Positions 8,874 through 19,687 of a DNA stretch of 64,000 bases are shown piece by piece (positions within the stretch are counted from its first letter, which is position 1; every line of letters starts with the position of its first letter). The DNA is from Aestuariibacter salexigens DSM 15300. GTDB lineage: Bacteria; Pseudomonadota; Gammaproteobacteria; Enterobacterales; Alteromonadaceae. Position numbers and translations under genes: made by a program. Where the stretch lies: NCBI RefSeq assembly GCF_000429145.1, contig NZ_AUBH01000005.1, positions 124,001-188,000 on the forward strand, given 5' to 3'. The notes below the pieces were generated by a model. That model was not told the origin of the DNA, ran no database searches, and saw only the letters and a list, made by a program, of their open reading frames with translations.

Positions 8874-10727
8874 ATGCCCAAGTTACGTTCTGCAACGACC
8901 ACTCACGGTCGCAATATGGCTGGAGCCAGAGCTCTTTGGCGGGCGACCGGCATGACAGACAGTGATTTTGGTAAACCGATCATAGCGGTAGCCAATTCAT
9001 TTACGCAGTTCGTTCCTGGGCATGTGCACCTGAAAGACCTTGGTCAGCTGGTAGCGCGCAGTATCGAGAAGGCTGGTGGTGTGGCTAAGGAATTCAATAC
9101 TATTGCCGTAGATGATGGTATTGCGATGGGGCACGCAGGCATGTTGTACAGTTTGCCCTCACGGGAAATCATCGCTGACTCAGTTGAATACATGGTCAAT
9201 GCCCACTGTGCGGATGCGCTGGTGTGTATTTCAAACTGCGATAAAATCACGCCCGGAATGCTGATGGCAGCGATGCGTCTGAACATTCCTGTCATTTTTG
9301 TATCAGGCGGGCCGATGGAGGCGGGTAAAACCAAGCTTTCAGAAAAACTGATCAAATTAGACCTGGTCGATGCGATGGTGGCCGCGGCAGATCCCACGGT
9401 TGCAGACGATCACGCTGAGCAAATTGAACGCTCAGCATGCCCTACCTGTGGATCATGTTCGGGCATGTTTACCGCAAATTCTATGAACTGCCTCACGGAA
9501 GCGTTAGGTCTGTCGCTGCCCGGCAATGGCTCGTTGCTGGCAACCCATGCAGAGCGTGAAAAGTTATTCGTGCAGGCTGGCACTCAGATAGTAGAGCTAT
9601 GCCGACGCTATTATCAGCAAGACGACGCGTCGGTGCTACCGCGCAACATTGCTAATTTTAGTGCGTTCGAGAACGCCATGAGTCTGGATATTGCGATGGG
9701 CGGCTCAACCAACACCATTTTGCACCTCCTTGCAGCGGCGGTTGAGGGAGAAGTCGATTTTTCCATGCAGGATATCGATAGGCTGTCACGAAAGGTTCCC
9801 CACTTATGCAAAGTCGCCCCCTCAACGCCTGAATACCACATGGAAGATGTACATCGTGCTGGTGGTGTGATGGGGATATTGGCTGAACTGCATCGAGCAG
9901 GCTTGCTTAACGACGATGTCAATCATGTGCTCGGGAAACCCATGTTGGATGTTATCGCCGACTGGGATATCACCAACCCCGAAAATACAAGCGCGCAAAC
10001 TTTTTACCGTGCCGGACCTGCGGGGATCCGCACAACACAGGCATTCAGTCAGGATTGCCTATATCCGACGGCTGATACTGACCGTCAGCAAGGTTGTATT
10101 CGTGCACGTGAATTTGCTTATAGTCAGGATGGTGGTCTCGCCGTATTGTTTGGCAACCTTGCGGAAAACGGCTGTATCGTGAAAACCGCCGGCGTCGACG
10201 AATCTATCCTGACATTTACTGGTCCTGCCAAAGTGTATGAAAGTCAGGAAGACGCTGTACAAGGGATCCTCAGTGATGAAGTCAGTGCCGGCGATGTGGT
10301 GGTGATCCGCTACGAAGGGCCGAGAGGCGGACCGGGCATGCAAGAAATGTTGTATCCCACCTCGTATCTCAAATCTAAGGGCCTGGGCAAATCTTGTGCG
10401 TTGATAACGGATGGTCGCTTTTCAGGTGGCACCTCAGGTCTTTCGATAGGACACTGTTCGCCTGAAGCCGCTAGTGGCGGTGGATTAGCGCTAGTAGAAG
10501 ACGGTGACCTGATAACCATAGATATCCCCAATCGTCGAATGGAAGTGCAACTGAGCGATGAACAGCTTGAAGAGCGACGCAATAAGCAGCTCACTCGTGA
10601 GCGTCCTTTTACACCGCTGACCCGCCAGCGCCATGTGTCCGTATCGTTACGTAACTTCGCCATGTTGGCGACCAGTGCAGACAAGGGAGCGGTGCGCGAT
10701 CCTTCTAAGTTGACGGACACATTATGA
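8874..10727 (+). CDS. ilvD: Dihydroxy-acid dehydratase
   Basis: IlvD dehydrates the dihydroxy acids to 2-keto acids in the Ile/Val pathway and carries an iron-sulfur cluster. The 617 residues match the E. coli length (616). Cluster cysteines are visible at C122 (SNCDK) and C195 ([11 protein letters not shown]), aligning with the known ligands. AGGAGG five bases before the ATG gives a strong start. Its stop overlaps the ilvA start (ATGA), so the two are translationally coupled. Confidence 0.97.
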   Translation: MPKLRSATTTHGRNMAGARALWRATGMTDSDFGKPIIAVANSFTQFVPGHVHLKDLGQLVARSIEKAGGVAKEFNTIAVDDGIAMGHAGMLYSLPSREIIADSVEYMVNAHCADALVCISNCDKITPGMLMAAMRLNIPVIFVSGGPMEAGKTKLSEKLIKLDLVDAMVAAADPTVADDHAEQIERSACPTCGSCSGMFTANSMNCLTEALGLSLPGNGSLLATHAEREKLFVQAGTQIVELCRRYYQQDDASVLPRNIANFSAFENAMSLDIAMGGSTNTILHLLAAAVEGEVDFSMQDIDRLSRKVPHLCKVAPSTPEYHMEDVHRAGGVMGILAELHRAGLLNDDVNHVLGKPMLDVIADWDITNPENTSAQTFYRAGPAGIRTTQAFSQDCLYPTADTDRQQGCIRAREFAYSQDGGLAVLFGNLAENGCIVKTAGVDESILTFTGPAKVYESQEDAVQGILSDEVSAGDVVVIRYEGPRGGPGMQEMLYPTSYLKSKGLGKSCALITDGRFSGGTSGLSIGHCSPEAASGGGLALVEDGDLITIDIPNRRMEVQLSDEQLEERRNKQLTRERPFTPLTRQRHVSVSLRNFAMLATSADKGAVRDPSKLTDTL

Positions 10728-12268
10728 CGACGCTCAGCGCCCACGATTACCTGAAAAAGGTCCTGTTATCACCGGTATATGATGTGGCGGTGAACAGTGA
10801 CCTTGTTACCATGCCGCTGTTGTCGCAGGAACTATCGAACACTATTTACCTGAAACGCGAGGACCAGCAGCCAGTTAAGTCTTTCAAGCTGCGCGGTGCT
10901 TACAATAAAATCAGTCAGCTTAGTGATGCGCAATTACAGGCCGGTGTGATAGCTGCATCGGCCGGAAATCACGCACAGGGGGTGGCTTATGCAGCACGTA
11001 TGAAGCGCATCCGGGCGGTAATTGTGATGCCTGAGACGACACCTGATATCAAAGTTGACGCGGTGAAGCGCTTCGGTGGTGAGTGGGTGCAGGTGGTTAT
11101 GCATGGCACCAGCTTTGACCAGGCCAGCGAACACGCCCGGCTGATAGCTGAGCAGCAGGGCCTGACTGTAGTGCCGCCATTTGACGATCCTGATGTCATT
11201 GCGGGTCAGGGTACTATTGCTCGTGAATTGCTGGAGCAACAGCCTGATCTCGATGTGTTATTTGTGGCAGTTGGTGGTGGCGGTCTGGTCGCCGGTATCA
11301 GTGTCTATCTTAAACAGTTAAAACCGGATATTCGTATCGTTGCCGTAGAGGCTGAGGATTCGGCCTGTTTGAACGCAGCATTGCAGGCCGGACAGCCAGA
11401 AACCTTACCAAGCGTGGGCATTTTTGCCGATGGCGTGGCAGTAAAAACTATCGGTACCGAAACGTTTAGACTGTGTCAGCAATTTGTTGATGAAGTTGTC
11501 ACGGTCTCCAGTGACGAAATTTGCGCCGCTATCAAAGACATTTTTGATGATACTCGCGTTATCGCTGAGCCTGCAGGTGCTTTGTCTGTTGCCGCAATAC
11601 GCAAATACGTGGGTGAAAATAATCTACATGGCAAGAAAATAGGCGGCGTGTTGTGTGGAGCCAATATCAACTTCCACACGCTGCGTTATGTCTCTGAGCG
11701 CTGTGAGCTGGGTGAACAAAAAGAAGCCGTGTTCGCTGTTAAAATTCCCGAGCGAAAAGGCGCGTTTCGTGATTTTTGTAAATTGTTGGGTGGAAGGGTC
11801 ATCACCGAGTTTAACTACCGATATGCCAGTGGTGCTGAGGCGCACATTTTTGTAGGCGTTAAACTGCGTCGTGGGCGCGCTGAATATCAGGAATTGCAGG
11901 AGCAGCTTGTTGCCGAAGGTTATGCCAGCTTTGATCTCTCGGATAACGAGTTAGCCAAACTTCACGTGCGCTATATGGTAGGTGGGCGCCCACAAACATT
12001 GTTAAATGAACATGTATTTTCGTTTCAGTTTCCTGAATATCCTGGGGCGCTGATGAATTTCTTAAATACTTTGGGTGAGCTGTGGAATATCACCTTGTTT
12101 CATTATCGCAACCATGGCGCGGCAGATGGTCTGGTGTTGGTCGGTTTTGAGCTACCGGAGGGCAGTCGGGCGGAATTTGAACGACATCTGGATAAACTCG
12201 GCTATGCACATGTCGAGCAGACTGGTAATCCTGCGTATCAGTTCTTTTTATCCGATACCACTTCCTGA
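10724..12268 (+). CDS. ilvA: Biosynthetic threonine deaminase
   Basis: IlvA deaminates threonine to 2-oxobutyrate, the committed step of isoleucine synthesis, and is feedback-inhibited by isoleucine. PLP lysine K55 lies in SFKLRGAY; the glycine loop [11 protein letters not shown] is present. The C-terminal third (about residues 330-505) holds the two ACT-like regulatory domains, so this is the allosteric biosynthetic form of 514 residues, not the short catabolic TdcB. It overlaps ilvD by four bases and is the last gene of the operon. Confidence 0.96.
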   Translation: MTTLSAHDYLKKVLLSPVYDVAVNSDLVTMPLLSQELSNTIYLKREDQQPVKSFKLRGAYNKISQLSDAQLQAGVIAASAGNHAQGVAYAARMKRIRAVIVMPETTPDIKVDAVKRFGGEWVQVVMHGTSFDQASEHARLIAEQQGLTVVPPFDDPDVIAGQGTIARELLEQQPDLDVLFVAVGGGGLVAGISVYLKQLKPDIRIVAVEAEDSACLNAALQAGQPETLPSVGIFADGVAVKTIGTETFRLCQQFVDEVVTVSSDEICAAIKDIFDDTRVIAEPAGALSVAAIRKYVGENNLHGKKIGGVLCGANINFHTLRYVSERCELGEQKEAVFAVKIPERKGAFRDFCKLLGGRVITEFNYRYASGAEAHIFVGVKLRRGRAEYQELQEQLVAEGYASFDLSDNELAKLHVRYMVGGRPQTLLNEHVFSFQFPEYPGALMNFLNTLGELWNITLFHYRNHGAADGLVLVGFELPEGSRAEFERHLDKLGYAHVEQTGNPAYQFFLSDTTS

Positions 12269-12280
12269 CGCACCGTAAAC

Positions 12281-12333
12281 ATCACATGGAAATGAGCAGC
12301 ACATAACGTTATTTGTCAGTGCTGCTATGTGAT
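12281..12333. terminator. Bipartite hairpin between convergent ilvA and plsB
   Basis: Outer arms ATCACAT and ATGTGAT (12281-12287, 12327-12333) enclose inner arms GCAGCAC and GTGCTGC (12296-12302, 12319-12325). It fills the 64-bp gap between converging genes and touches the plsB stop codon. No clear T-run follows on either strand, so terminator function is only suggested by position. Confidence 0.35.
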
Positions 12334-14768
12334 CAGAGCTTCTGTAGCTGTTGTGCAACTTCTGGCGCAATCAGCGTCATTACCTGAGATTTTAATGCCT
12401 GGCTAGCATCACTGCGTGCCAGTTGACCCTCGTCACTGCTCAGGATGATGTGCTGTTCGCGCAGAGCTGAAATGAGCGTCGCAAACACGCTCTTATCATA
12501 GTACTCCGGCGAGTCCACACCATATAACTGACATAGGCGCTCGGCGACGGCCCGCGATTCTTTCTCCAGACTGGCGCGGCTGGTGGTAGGTGACTTATCC
12601 AATAAGCACATTACGATTGCATAGCGTTGTAACGTGTCCTGAATACTGCTTTGCAATAACCACAGACTATTAAAATGCGCAGATTCAGAGTCAATGACGT
12701 TAAGACTTTCGCCGTCCTCAGTGAGCAATCCAATTTCTATCATTCCAGCAATAACACGTTCGCTGTATTGCAGCGCTTGCTCTGTCGACATGTAAATAAA
12801 CAATTCACGCTGTAGCAGTGGGTACAGGCGTTCCACCAGATCCATGATTTGCTGCTTTTGTGCACCGCGATAGGCGAAAATGATGGCGGCTATCAGACCC
12901 GGAATCGCAAATAGATGAATGGTGTTGTTACGGTAATAAGTCAGCGTCGCCGTTTTGCGATCGTTGAGACTGATTATTTTACCGTAATCATCTTCACTGA
13001 CATCCAGCTTCTGTAGCCGCAATACGTTATGTAGCAGCTTGGATGCGTCTATTTGAGGGAGTGAAACGTCATCACTAAATGGCGCAGATTTGAACAGAGC
13101 CAGGTAATCGCTCATTGCCTGGACTAATTCATGTTCGCTCATGGTGTGGGTGCGAGAGGATAGCAAGCATGTGGCTGCCAGTGACATTCCATTGACCGCT
13201 GCCGCGCGGTTAATGCGTAGCATGACAGTATTGGCTAGCTCGTTAACAGCCGGAGTCAGCCAGCTCGGCTTTTTGTCCGGATCGGCTGACTGACTATCTC
13301 GCCACTCAGGTACCTGGCTGTCTAAAAAATGCGAAATCTGGACTGGTTCACCGAAGTTCAAAAAACCATAACCATAGTTTTTGAGTTTTCTGACCGCAGA
13401 GAAGATTTGCCAGAACGATTCTTTCTGCTTGGAGCGGCCACGGAGCTCGCCAAGGTAACTGTTGACCTCCATCACATGCTCGTAGCCGATGTAGACAGGC
13501 ACAATACTTACCGGGCGATTGACGCCTTTTAACACTGCTTGCAGTGTCATGGCCAGCATGCCGGTTTTGGGTGGCAACAGTCGGCCAGTACGGCTACGTC
13601 CGCCTTCTGGATAATATTTGACGGAGTAACCTTTATTGAATAAAAGCTCAAGGTATTCTCTGAATACCGCCGTATACAGCTTATTGCCGGCAAAACTGCG
13701 GCGTAGAAAGAACGCACCGCCTCGACGGAATAGCTTGCCTACGGGCCAGAAATTCAGATTAATTCCAGCTGCAATATGAGGCGTAACCAGTCCCTCGTGA
13801 TAGATCACGTAAGTCAGTAGGAGGTAGTCCATATGGCTGCGGTGACAGGGCACATAAATAATTTCGTGACCATTTTGTGCTAGCTCTCTGACTCTTTCAG
13901 CGTGCTTTACGTCGATACCATTATAGATTTTGTTCCAAATACGCGTCAGTAAGCGGTCGCCAATTCTGATCAGCCCTTCCCGATAGTCTGCGGCGATTTC
14001 ATCAATATATTTTCGTGCCTCGATGCGCATATCTTCATGGCTGGTATTTTTCTGTCGGGCCTGCTCAATGATGGCGTGCTTAACGGCTTTCGAACCCAGC
14101 ACTGAATTGTATAATTCCTGGCGTTCGAGCAATGTAGGGCCGGTCAACGTCTGACGGCGACGGTGGAAGTGTGTGCCGGCAACCCTTAGCAGTTTATGCG
14201 CAATCTGTTCATCAGAGCCATGCTGATTGGCCATGATGCGCGATGATACGGCTTTGCTGTAACAGACAAAATTATCGCGTCCCAGGAACAACACGATAAA
14301 AAATTTTCTTAACCAGCTGGGTGAGACTCTGTCAGCAATGAGATCTGCCCACCCTGAACCGCTTTTGCCTGGCGCGCGTCCCCAGCTAATAAACACAGGG
14401 ACGATTTGTAAATCTAAAGACTCATTTTCACGGTGCAACTGGAATAGCTCAATGAACTGACGTGCGATCCCAGTCTGTGTTGCATTTTTACGAAACAGAG
14501 GCTGAGGTTGTTCAAGGAACATGCATGCTGGTTTGTTGGTGTCCCCAATCGTGACCTCTTTAAATGGGTTCGGCAGTCCTAGCTTTTGGGCCGACATTTC
14601 AAGGGCTAGCTGATCGGTAAGCGATTCAGTGCGCAGCAGATAAAGAATGGGCCTACTTTTATCTATCCCCAACTCTGCTTCCAAATCGGCGGGTATGCTC
14701 TTCGCTTTAACCAGCCATCTGACCGGATATCGAATGAGTAGAAGCAGCAATTTCTGCAACCAGTGCAT
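12333..14768 (-). CDS. plsB: Glycerol-3-phosphate 1-O-acyltransferase
   Basis: PlsB acylates position 1 of glycerol-3-phosphate using acyl-ACP or acyl-CoA, starting phospholipid synthesis at the inner membrane. The acyltransferase motif HRSHMD is at residues 309-314, with later motifs GGAFFLRRSF and YYPEGGRSRTGR. I place the start at the ATG at 14768 because GAGGAA lies six bases upstream and the N-terminus MHWLQKLLLLL fits; the frame is open for 30 more codons. That yields 811 residues, close to E. coli PlsB (807). It is divergent from apbE. Confidence 0.95.
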   Translation of the reverse strand: MHWLQKLLLLLIRYPVRWLVKAKSIPADLEAELGIDKSRPILYLLRTESLTDQLALEMSAQKLGLPNPFKEVTIGDTNKPACMFLEQPQPLFRKNATQTGIARQFIELFQLHRENESLDLQIVPVFISWGRAPGKSGSGWADLIADRVSPSWLRKFFIVLFLGRDNFVCYSKAVSSRIMANQHGSDEQIAHKLLRVAGTHFHRRRQTLTGPTLLERQELYNSVLGSKAVKHAIIEQARQKNTSHEDMRIEARKYIDEIAADYREGLIRIGDRLLTRIWNKIYNGIDVKHAERVRELAQNGHEIIYVPCHRSHMDYLLLTYVIYHEGLVTPHIAAGINLNFWPVGKLFRRGGAFFLRRSFAGNKLYTAVFREYLELLFNKGYSVKYYPEGGRSRTGRLLPPKTGMLAMTLQAVLKGVNRPVSIVPVYIGYEHVMEVNSYLGELRGRSKQKESFWQIFSAVRKLKNYGYGFLNFGEPVQISHFLDSQVPEWRDSQSADPDKKPSWLTPAVNELANTVMLRINRAAAVNGMSLAATCLLSSRTHTMSEHELVQAMSDYLALFKSAPFSDDVSLPQIDASKLLHNVLRLQKLDVSEDDYGKIISLNDRKTATLTYYRNNTIHLFAIPGLIAAIIFAYRGAQKQQIMDLVERLYPLLQRELFIYMSTEQALQYSERVIAGMIEIGLLTEDGESLNVIDSESAHFNSLWLLQSSIQDTLQRYAIVMCLLDKSPTTSRASLEKESRAVAERLCQLYGVDSPEYYDKSVFATLISALREQHIILSSDEGQLARSDASQALKSQVMTLIAPEVAQQLQKL

Positions 14769-14901
14769 AGCGTTCCTCTTTACACGACAAAACGCGCGAA
14801 ATATAGCAGAAGCAGTATCAAAATTCCTTTCTTTGTCGTAACCATGTGTTAATGCCATGTGCTAGGCTTGCTGCATCGATTCGTTCATTTCGTGGTGTGA
14901 T

Positions 14902-15873
14902 ATGCGCATTGGTTTTATCTGTATATTAGGCGCGCTGGCGGTCCTTGCCTGGCCATGTCACAGCAAATGGTTTGTTGCGTCTGAAGGGATTATGGGGACG
15001 AACATACACACGGAAATATGGAGTGAAGATGAGGCTCTGGGGCAGAAGGCGGTCAAACTCGTTATGGGTGAGATGGAGCGTATCAACCAATTAATGAGTC
15101 CTTATATAGATACCTCAGAATTATCCAGAATTAATGCGCTGGCTGCACGAGAAGACGTGATTATCAGTGATGAAATGTTTGCGCTTTTATCATTGTCAAC
15201 AGAGCTTTCGGAACGTTCTAACGGGGCGTTTGATATCACCTTTGCAAGTGTCGGCTTCTTATATGACTATCGAAATCGCATAAAGCCGAGCGACGCCGAC
15301 ATAGAACAAAAACTCGAGGCAATAGATTACCGCCTTGTGGAATTAGACGCGCACACCAAGTCCGTTCGCTTTTTCCATAAAGACGTAAAAATCGATTTGG
15401 GTGGTATCGCCAAAGGGCATGCTGTGGACAACGCTATCGCGTTACTGGAAAAGAACGCTATACAACATGCTTTAGTGACAGCGGGAGGAGATACCCGCCT
15501 GCTCGGTGATAGAAATGGTAAGCCTTGGATCGTGGGTATCCGAGATCCGCGCGATAGAGAAAAACAAGCCGTTGTCGTGCCGCTGGAAAATACGGCCATG
15601 TCGACTTCAGGCGATTATGAACGCTATTTCGAGCAGGATGGGCAGCGTTATCACCATATCCTCTCCCCTAGCAGTGGCAAGTCAACGCACAGTGTGCAGT
15701 CAGTGTCGATTATTGGCCCATCTGCAACAATCAATGATGGGCTTTCAACCGCGGTATTTGTGTTGGGGTTAGAGGATGGAATGGCGCTTATTGAACGCAT
15801 GCCCGGCTATGACGCTATCATTATGGATAACAATCGAAGTATGCACTTTTCAAGCGGGTTAGCTGATCATTGA
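14902..15873 (+). CDS. apbE: FAD:protein FMN transferase ApbE
   Basis: ApbE attaches FMN covalently to threonine residues of exported or membrane flavoproteins such as NqrB, NqrC and RnfG. A hydrophobic N-terminus of about 20 residues with a cysteine at 19 suggests export, possibly as a lipoprotein. Family motifs are clear: IDLGGIAKGHAVD at 164-176, the following GGD, STSGDYERYF and HHILSPSSGKS. At 323 residues it is of normal length. No target protein is coded nearby; the next gene, 80 bases downstream, is a periplasmic heme peroxidase, which may share the transcript. Confidence 0.92.
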   Translation: MRIGFICILGALAVLAWPCHSKWFVASEGIMGTNIHTEIWSEDEALGQKAVKLVMGEMERINQLMSPYIDTSELSRINALAAREDVIISDEMFALLSLSTELSERSNGAFDITFASVGFLYDYRNRIKPSDADIEQKLEAIDYRLVELDAHTKSVRFFHKDVKIDLGGIAKGHAVDNAIALLEKNAIQHALVTAGGDTRLLGDRNGKPWIVGIRDPRDREKQAVVVPLENTAMSTSGDYERYFEQDGQRYHHILSPSSGKSTHSVQSVSIIGPSATINDGLSTAVFVLGLEDGMALIERMPGYDAIIMDNNRSMHFSSGLADH

Positions 15874-15953
15874 CAAGAAGATGAAATTTATTTGCACGAA
15901 TTGACCACTTATCCCGTAACTAACTGTACTGTGTCTATGGAATGTAAATCACG

Positions 15954-16937
15954 ATGAAAATAACCGCTCTCGCTTCTGCTATTACCTTAGGTCTGACGCT
16001 TTGTTCAGGCGCCTATGCTCAAACAAAGCAACCCGTTCAGGCTGCCGATTTGGTCGAACTTTTTGAAAAGTTAAGTGGCAAGCATCCGGGCGTGCGCAAA
16101 GCGCATGCGTCTGGTGTCTGTGCAACCGGTCAGTTTGAGCCAAATGTACAGGCCGAGGAATTTGCCACTGCGCCATTACTGTCGAATGGCCCTCTTTACG
16201 CCCAAGTACGTTTTTCACTTGGTGGTGGCAACCCGAACGCTGACGAGACTGCGCCGGGTACGCGTGGTATGGGAGTGCAGATAAGTCTTCCGGACGGCAC
16301 CAGACATATCTTCACCGGTAATAACTTCCCGGTTTTTGCGGGTAAAGATCCAGAGACATTCTATGGCTTCTTGTCCACGTTATTGCCAGATGAAAATGGA
16401 CAGCGTAACCCGCAGAAAACCATGGAATTTGTCAAAGCAAATCCCAGTGTGCAGGCAAATGTGGCCTGGAATCAGACTGCAAAAGCAGCTGCTTCATTTG
16501 CCAATACAGAATTCTTCGGTTTACACACGTTCTATTACGGACAGGGTGATGACAGAGTGAAATTCCGCTGGCACATGACACCAGACCTAGGTGTGGAGAC
16601 CCTCAGTGCGGAGCAGGCCAAAGCAACGAAAAGTCCGTTTTTGAAAGACAAACTGGCAGAACAACTCGAGCAGTCGACTGTAAGCTTCACGCTGCATGCC
16701 ATCCTTGGCACTGATAATGACGTGGATAACGACCCGTCCGTACAATGGCCCGCTGAAAGAGAAAAAGTGGTTCTGGGTAAAATTATCTTGACCGATTCAG
16801 GCGGCGAGGCGTGCACGCCACTTAACTTTGACCCGAATGTTCTGTCCGCCGGATTTACCCCAAGTGATGATCCCGTGCTCAGAATGCGGTCTCTGGCTTA
16901 CGCTATCTCGTTTGGCAAACGCCTGAGCGGGCAGTGA
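15954..16937 (+). CDS. Periplasmic catalase-related peroxidase (SrpA-like)
   Basis: The 327-residue protein has a signal peptide ending near AYAQ and the core of a minimal catalase: distal histidine H51 in KAHASGVCATGQF, the asparagine region GNNFPVFAG, and proximal heme tyrosine Y316 in R312-S-L-A-Y316. Full catalases are about 480 residues or more; this shortened family (SrpA, catalase-related peroxidase) usually acts as a peroxidase in the periplasm. Relatives are often followed by a cytochrome b561; that partner is absent here. It lies downstream of apbE in the same direction. Confidence 0.88.
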   Translation: MKITALASAITLGLTLCSGAYAQTKQPVQAADLVELFEKLSGKHPGVRKAHASGVCATGQFEPNVQAEEFATAPLLSNGPLYAQVRFSLGGGNPNADETAPGTRGMGVQISLPDGTRHIFTGNNFPVFAGKDPETFYGFLSTLLPDENGQRNPQKTMEFVKANPSVQANVAWNQTAKAAASFANTEFFGLHTFYYGQGDDRVKFRWHMTPDLGVETLSAEQAKATKSPFLKDKLAEQLEQSTVSFTLHAILGTDNDVDNDPSVQWPAEREKVVLGKIILTDSGGEACTPLNFDPNVLSAGFTPSDDPVLRMRSLAYAISFGKRLSGQ

Positions 16938-17009
16938 GCAGTATTGGTTAATCAAATCGCGTCCTAGCACGCGGAAGAAATTCCCGTTACGAGCAATTTG
17001 CGAAATGCT

Positions 17010-19031
17010 TCACTCATACCTACCAAACCACGCCAGGATGTGCTCGATTTTCGAGACCAACTGGCTGGGGCGGCGGGCGATAAAGTGCGGTGCGCCGGGC
17101 ATTTCGACTAGAGCGGTATCAACCTTTCTGAGTTTTAGCGCGTTATAGAGTTGTTTCGCCTCTGATAGTGGCGTGCGGAGATCTTCTGTGCCAACCATGA
17201 CCAGAGTTGGCGTTTGAATATTACCGACTAGCGAGACGGGTGAAAATTTCCAGTAATCCTGCCAGCTTTCCCATGGCTGACCTGGGATGCGGTAATCGGC
17301 ATATGCATAATAGTTATCGGCTACCAGTGTTTTGCTGATCCAGTTTATGACGGGCTTAATCACTGCTGCAGCTTTAAAACGGTTATTTTTGCCAATCATC
17401 CACGCGGTCATGATGCCGCCCGCGCTACCGCCTGTCACGTAAAGCTTGTCTTCTGTTGTCAGCTGTCGTTTGATGAGTTCGTTCACACCGTCCATTACAT
17501 CGTGATAATCGTCACCTGGATAGTTGTTGTAAAGCAGGTTGCCGAACTCTTCACCGTAGCTGGTGCTGCCTCGCGCATTAGGATAAAACACCAGATAGCC
17601 CGCTGCGGCATAAAGCTGCATCTCGGGTGAGAAGCGGTCACCATAATTGGCAATTGGTCCACCATGATTTTCAACAATCAGTGGTAGAGGGCCTTCACTC
17701 TTCTCATAGCCAGGAGGGAATACCAACCAGCCCTGTATTTGCCTGTCATCGACACTGGAGCGATACCAGATTTCCTGTACCTCGCCGAGTGTGCGATATG
17801 GCAGTAAATCATCGTTTAATGCAGTTATGTTTGAAGGCACTGCGTTTGGTCCTTCAACCAGTGCCACATCCGCTGGCGAATAGGCCGTACCGCGGGTGTA
17901 GGCAATGTGCCCATTGTTTGCAACGCTGTAATTGCCTCCAGGGTAAGGTCTACCAATTGATGTTCCGCCAAGGTTTTCTGCCAATAACGTAACCTCGCCT
18001 TTAAGTGAGGTGCGCGCTAACTTTGTGTCCCCTTTGTCATCATATTTGAAATGGATACCAGAATTCGTCCACTGAATTTCCTGAATACTGCGGTCCAGCC
18101 CTGTACTTACTTCACGCTTGTTACCACCGTCGCGGTCCATTATGTATAATCGCGTCACCTGATAGGTTTGCACCTTATCGTCGTAACCCAGATAAGCAAT
18201 CTGTTTTCCATCCGGTGACACAACAGGTGAATAGTCAGGTCCATTGCGGTCAGTCAGCGCTATAATCTCTCCGCTGCCAAGATCTACACGATATATCTCC
18301 GAGTTACGAAACGCATATTCCCAATCTTCATTACGGTTGGCGGCAAAGTACAAAGCACCTCCGTCTTTACTCCATGCGGGGGTACCACGATGATGAAAAT
18401 CACCACTGGTAATCTGACGTGCTGTACCGCCTTCCGCAGGGATCACAAATAAATGTGAATAGCCTGTTTCCAGGTAACCCCGACCGTCCTGCTCATAATT
18501 GAGGCGTGTGGTTACCCGAGGAGACTCTGCCCACTTGGCCCCTTTAGGTTTGCTCAAGCTAGTTGAAACGATAACCGGCGGCTGTTCAGGTACCAGCATG
18601 GAAAACGCGATATGCTTGCCATCAGGAGACCAGCTCAATCCCGAGGGCGAGCGTTCAAGTTGAGTCAGACGTGCTATCTTGCCGCTGGCCAACCAATACA
18701 CGTAGATTTCACTGCCGTTTTCTGTACTGCTGGTAAAAGCAATTCGAGTCCCGTCTGGTGACCATGCCGGAGAGGATTCTCGAACATCGTGGGAAGTGAG
18801 TTTTACATGGTTCTTCGCATCCCTGGATACAAGCCACAGTCTGGACTGACGCGAATCCGACATGACATCCATATAATTGCGCTGATACACCACGTTCTGT
18901 CCGTCTGGCGAAATCTGCACTGACGACGCCCACTCCAATTCAAACACATCCATTGGTGAGAACGCGGAGTGTTGCTGCGCAAATACTGAAGTTGCTGTGA
19001 TTAATATAAGGCTAGAAAGTAAGACGCGCAT
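17010..19031 (-). CDS. Secreted S9-family prolyl oligopeptidase / dipeptidyl aminopeptidase
   Basis: The mature protein has an N-terminal beta-propeller built of TolB/PD40-type repeats (SPDGQNVVYQRN, SPAWSPDGTRIAF, SWSPDGKHIAFS) and a C-terminal alpha/beta hydrolase. The catalytic triad reads S536 in GGSAGG, D617 in GTEDLRTP and H649 in PGAPHF. The ATG at 19031 places a signal peptide (MRVLLSSLILITATSVFAQ) at the N-terminus, so I prefer it to the frame opening 38 codons upstream. The product, 673 residues, should cleave peptides in the periplasm or outside. An Lrp-type regulator gene lies 46 bases upstream in the same direction. Confidence 0.9.
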   Translation of the reverse strand: MRVLLSSLILITATSVFAQQHSAFSPMDVFELEWASSVQISPDGQNVVYQRNYMDVMSDSRQSRLWLVSRDAKNHVKLTSHDVRESSPAWSPDGTRIAFTSSTENGSEIYVYWLASGKIARLTQLERSPSGLSWSPDGKHIAFSMLVPEQPPVIVSTSLSKPKGAKWAESPRVTTRLNYEQDGRGYLETGYSHLFVIPAEGGTARQITSGDFHHRGTPAWSKDGGALYFAANRNEDWEYAFRNSEIYRVDLGSGEIIALTDRNGPDYSPVVSPDGKQIAYLGYDDKVQTYQVTRLYIMDRDGGNKREVSTGLDRSIQEIQWTNSGIHFKYDDKGDTKLARTSLKGEVTLLAENLGGTSIGRPYPGGNYSVANNGHIAYTRGTAYSPADVALVEGPNAVPSNITALNDDLLPYRTLGEVQEIWYRSSVDDRQIQGWLVFPPGYEKSEGPLPLIVENHGGPIANYGDRFSPEMQLYAAAGYLVFYPNARGSTSYGEEFGNLLYNNYPGDDYHDVMDGVNELIKRQLTTEDKLYVTGGSAGGIMTAWMIGKNNRFKAAAVIKPVINWISKTLVADNYYAYADYRIPGQPWESWQDYWKFSPVSLVGNIQTPTLVMVGTEDLRTPLSEAKQLYNALKLRKVDTALVEMPGAPHFIARRPSQLVSKIEHILAWFGRYE

Positions 19032-19077
19032 GATGATTTCTCGACTGCCAGAGATTGAGGACGTGTCATGTAAGATA

Positions 19078-19506
19078 CTAGCGCTCGAATTTAGTCTCAA
19101 GAATAACTGAGGAATTGGTGCGTTCGACACCGTCGAGATTACCAATATCGTCCAGGATCTGACTCAACTGCTGTAAATTTCCCGCATGCACAACGGCGAT
19201 GAGATCGTATTCTCCACTAATGGAATACAATGCGGAAACGTGACTGTTATTACGCAGCGCCACATTGGTTTTTTGGGTTAGCTTTTGTCTCACTTTTATT
19301 GAGACGTGAGCGCCGACCTGTGCATCTTTAAACTCGTCGCTGAGAGCCAGCACATATCCCTTTATAACGTTCTGCTGCTCAAGACGCTGCATTCTGCTTT
19401 GCACAGTTGCTCTCGATACCCCAAGCGCCCTTGCCATGTCAGAAATACTGGCGCGAGCATTAGAACGCAAGATAGAAATGAGCGACCAGTCTTTTTCTGA
19501 TAACAA
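19078..19506 (-). CDS. Lrp/AsnC-family transcriptional regulator
   Basis: An N-terminal helix-turn-helix (ISDMARALGVSRATVQSRMQRLEQ) is followed by an Asnc_trans_reg (RAM) ligand domain (GEYDLIAVVHAGNLQQL). I choose the TTG at 19506 as start because GAGG lies six bases upstream; an earlier TTG at 19518 has no site. This gives 142 residues. Such proteins form octamers and sense amino acids. It sits between astA (divergent, arginine use) and a secreted peptidase (same strand downstream), so control of amino acid or peptide use is a fair inference. A palindrome overlaps its translation start. Confidence 0.88.
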   Translation of the reverse strand: MLSEKDWSLISILRSNARASISDMARALGVSRATVQSRMQRLEQQNVIKGYVLALSDEFKDAQVGAHVSIKVRQKLTQKTNVALRNNSHVSALYSISGEYDLIAVVHAGNLQQLSQILDDIGNLDGVERTNSSVILETKFER

Positions 19507-19515
19507 TGCACACCT

Positions 19516-19549
19516 CAATATTCATATTGCAACCTCAGATAATCATTAT
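19516..19549. promoter_or_regulatory. Putative operator region of the Lrp-type regulator
   Basis: Two palindromes lie just upstream of the regulator gene: CAATAT-TC-ATATTG (19516-19529) and ATAAT-C-ATTAT (19539-19549). Lrp/AsnC proteins bind AT-rich dyads and usually regulate themselves. The sites are also about 140-170 bases from the divergent astA start, so they could act on both. Confidence 0.4.
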
Positions 19550-19687
19550 GATAACTTTTATGTTTCTTTATGCCAATTTTGAGTATTCAAACTGACCTAG
19601 CCTGATAGCACAATAGTGAAATAACCGCATTAACGCAGAGTAGTAAAGCATGAATGCGCACAATACTTACTATTCCGGTCGTCACTG

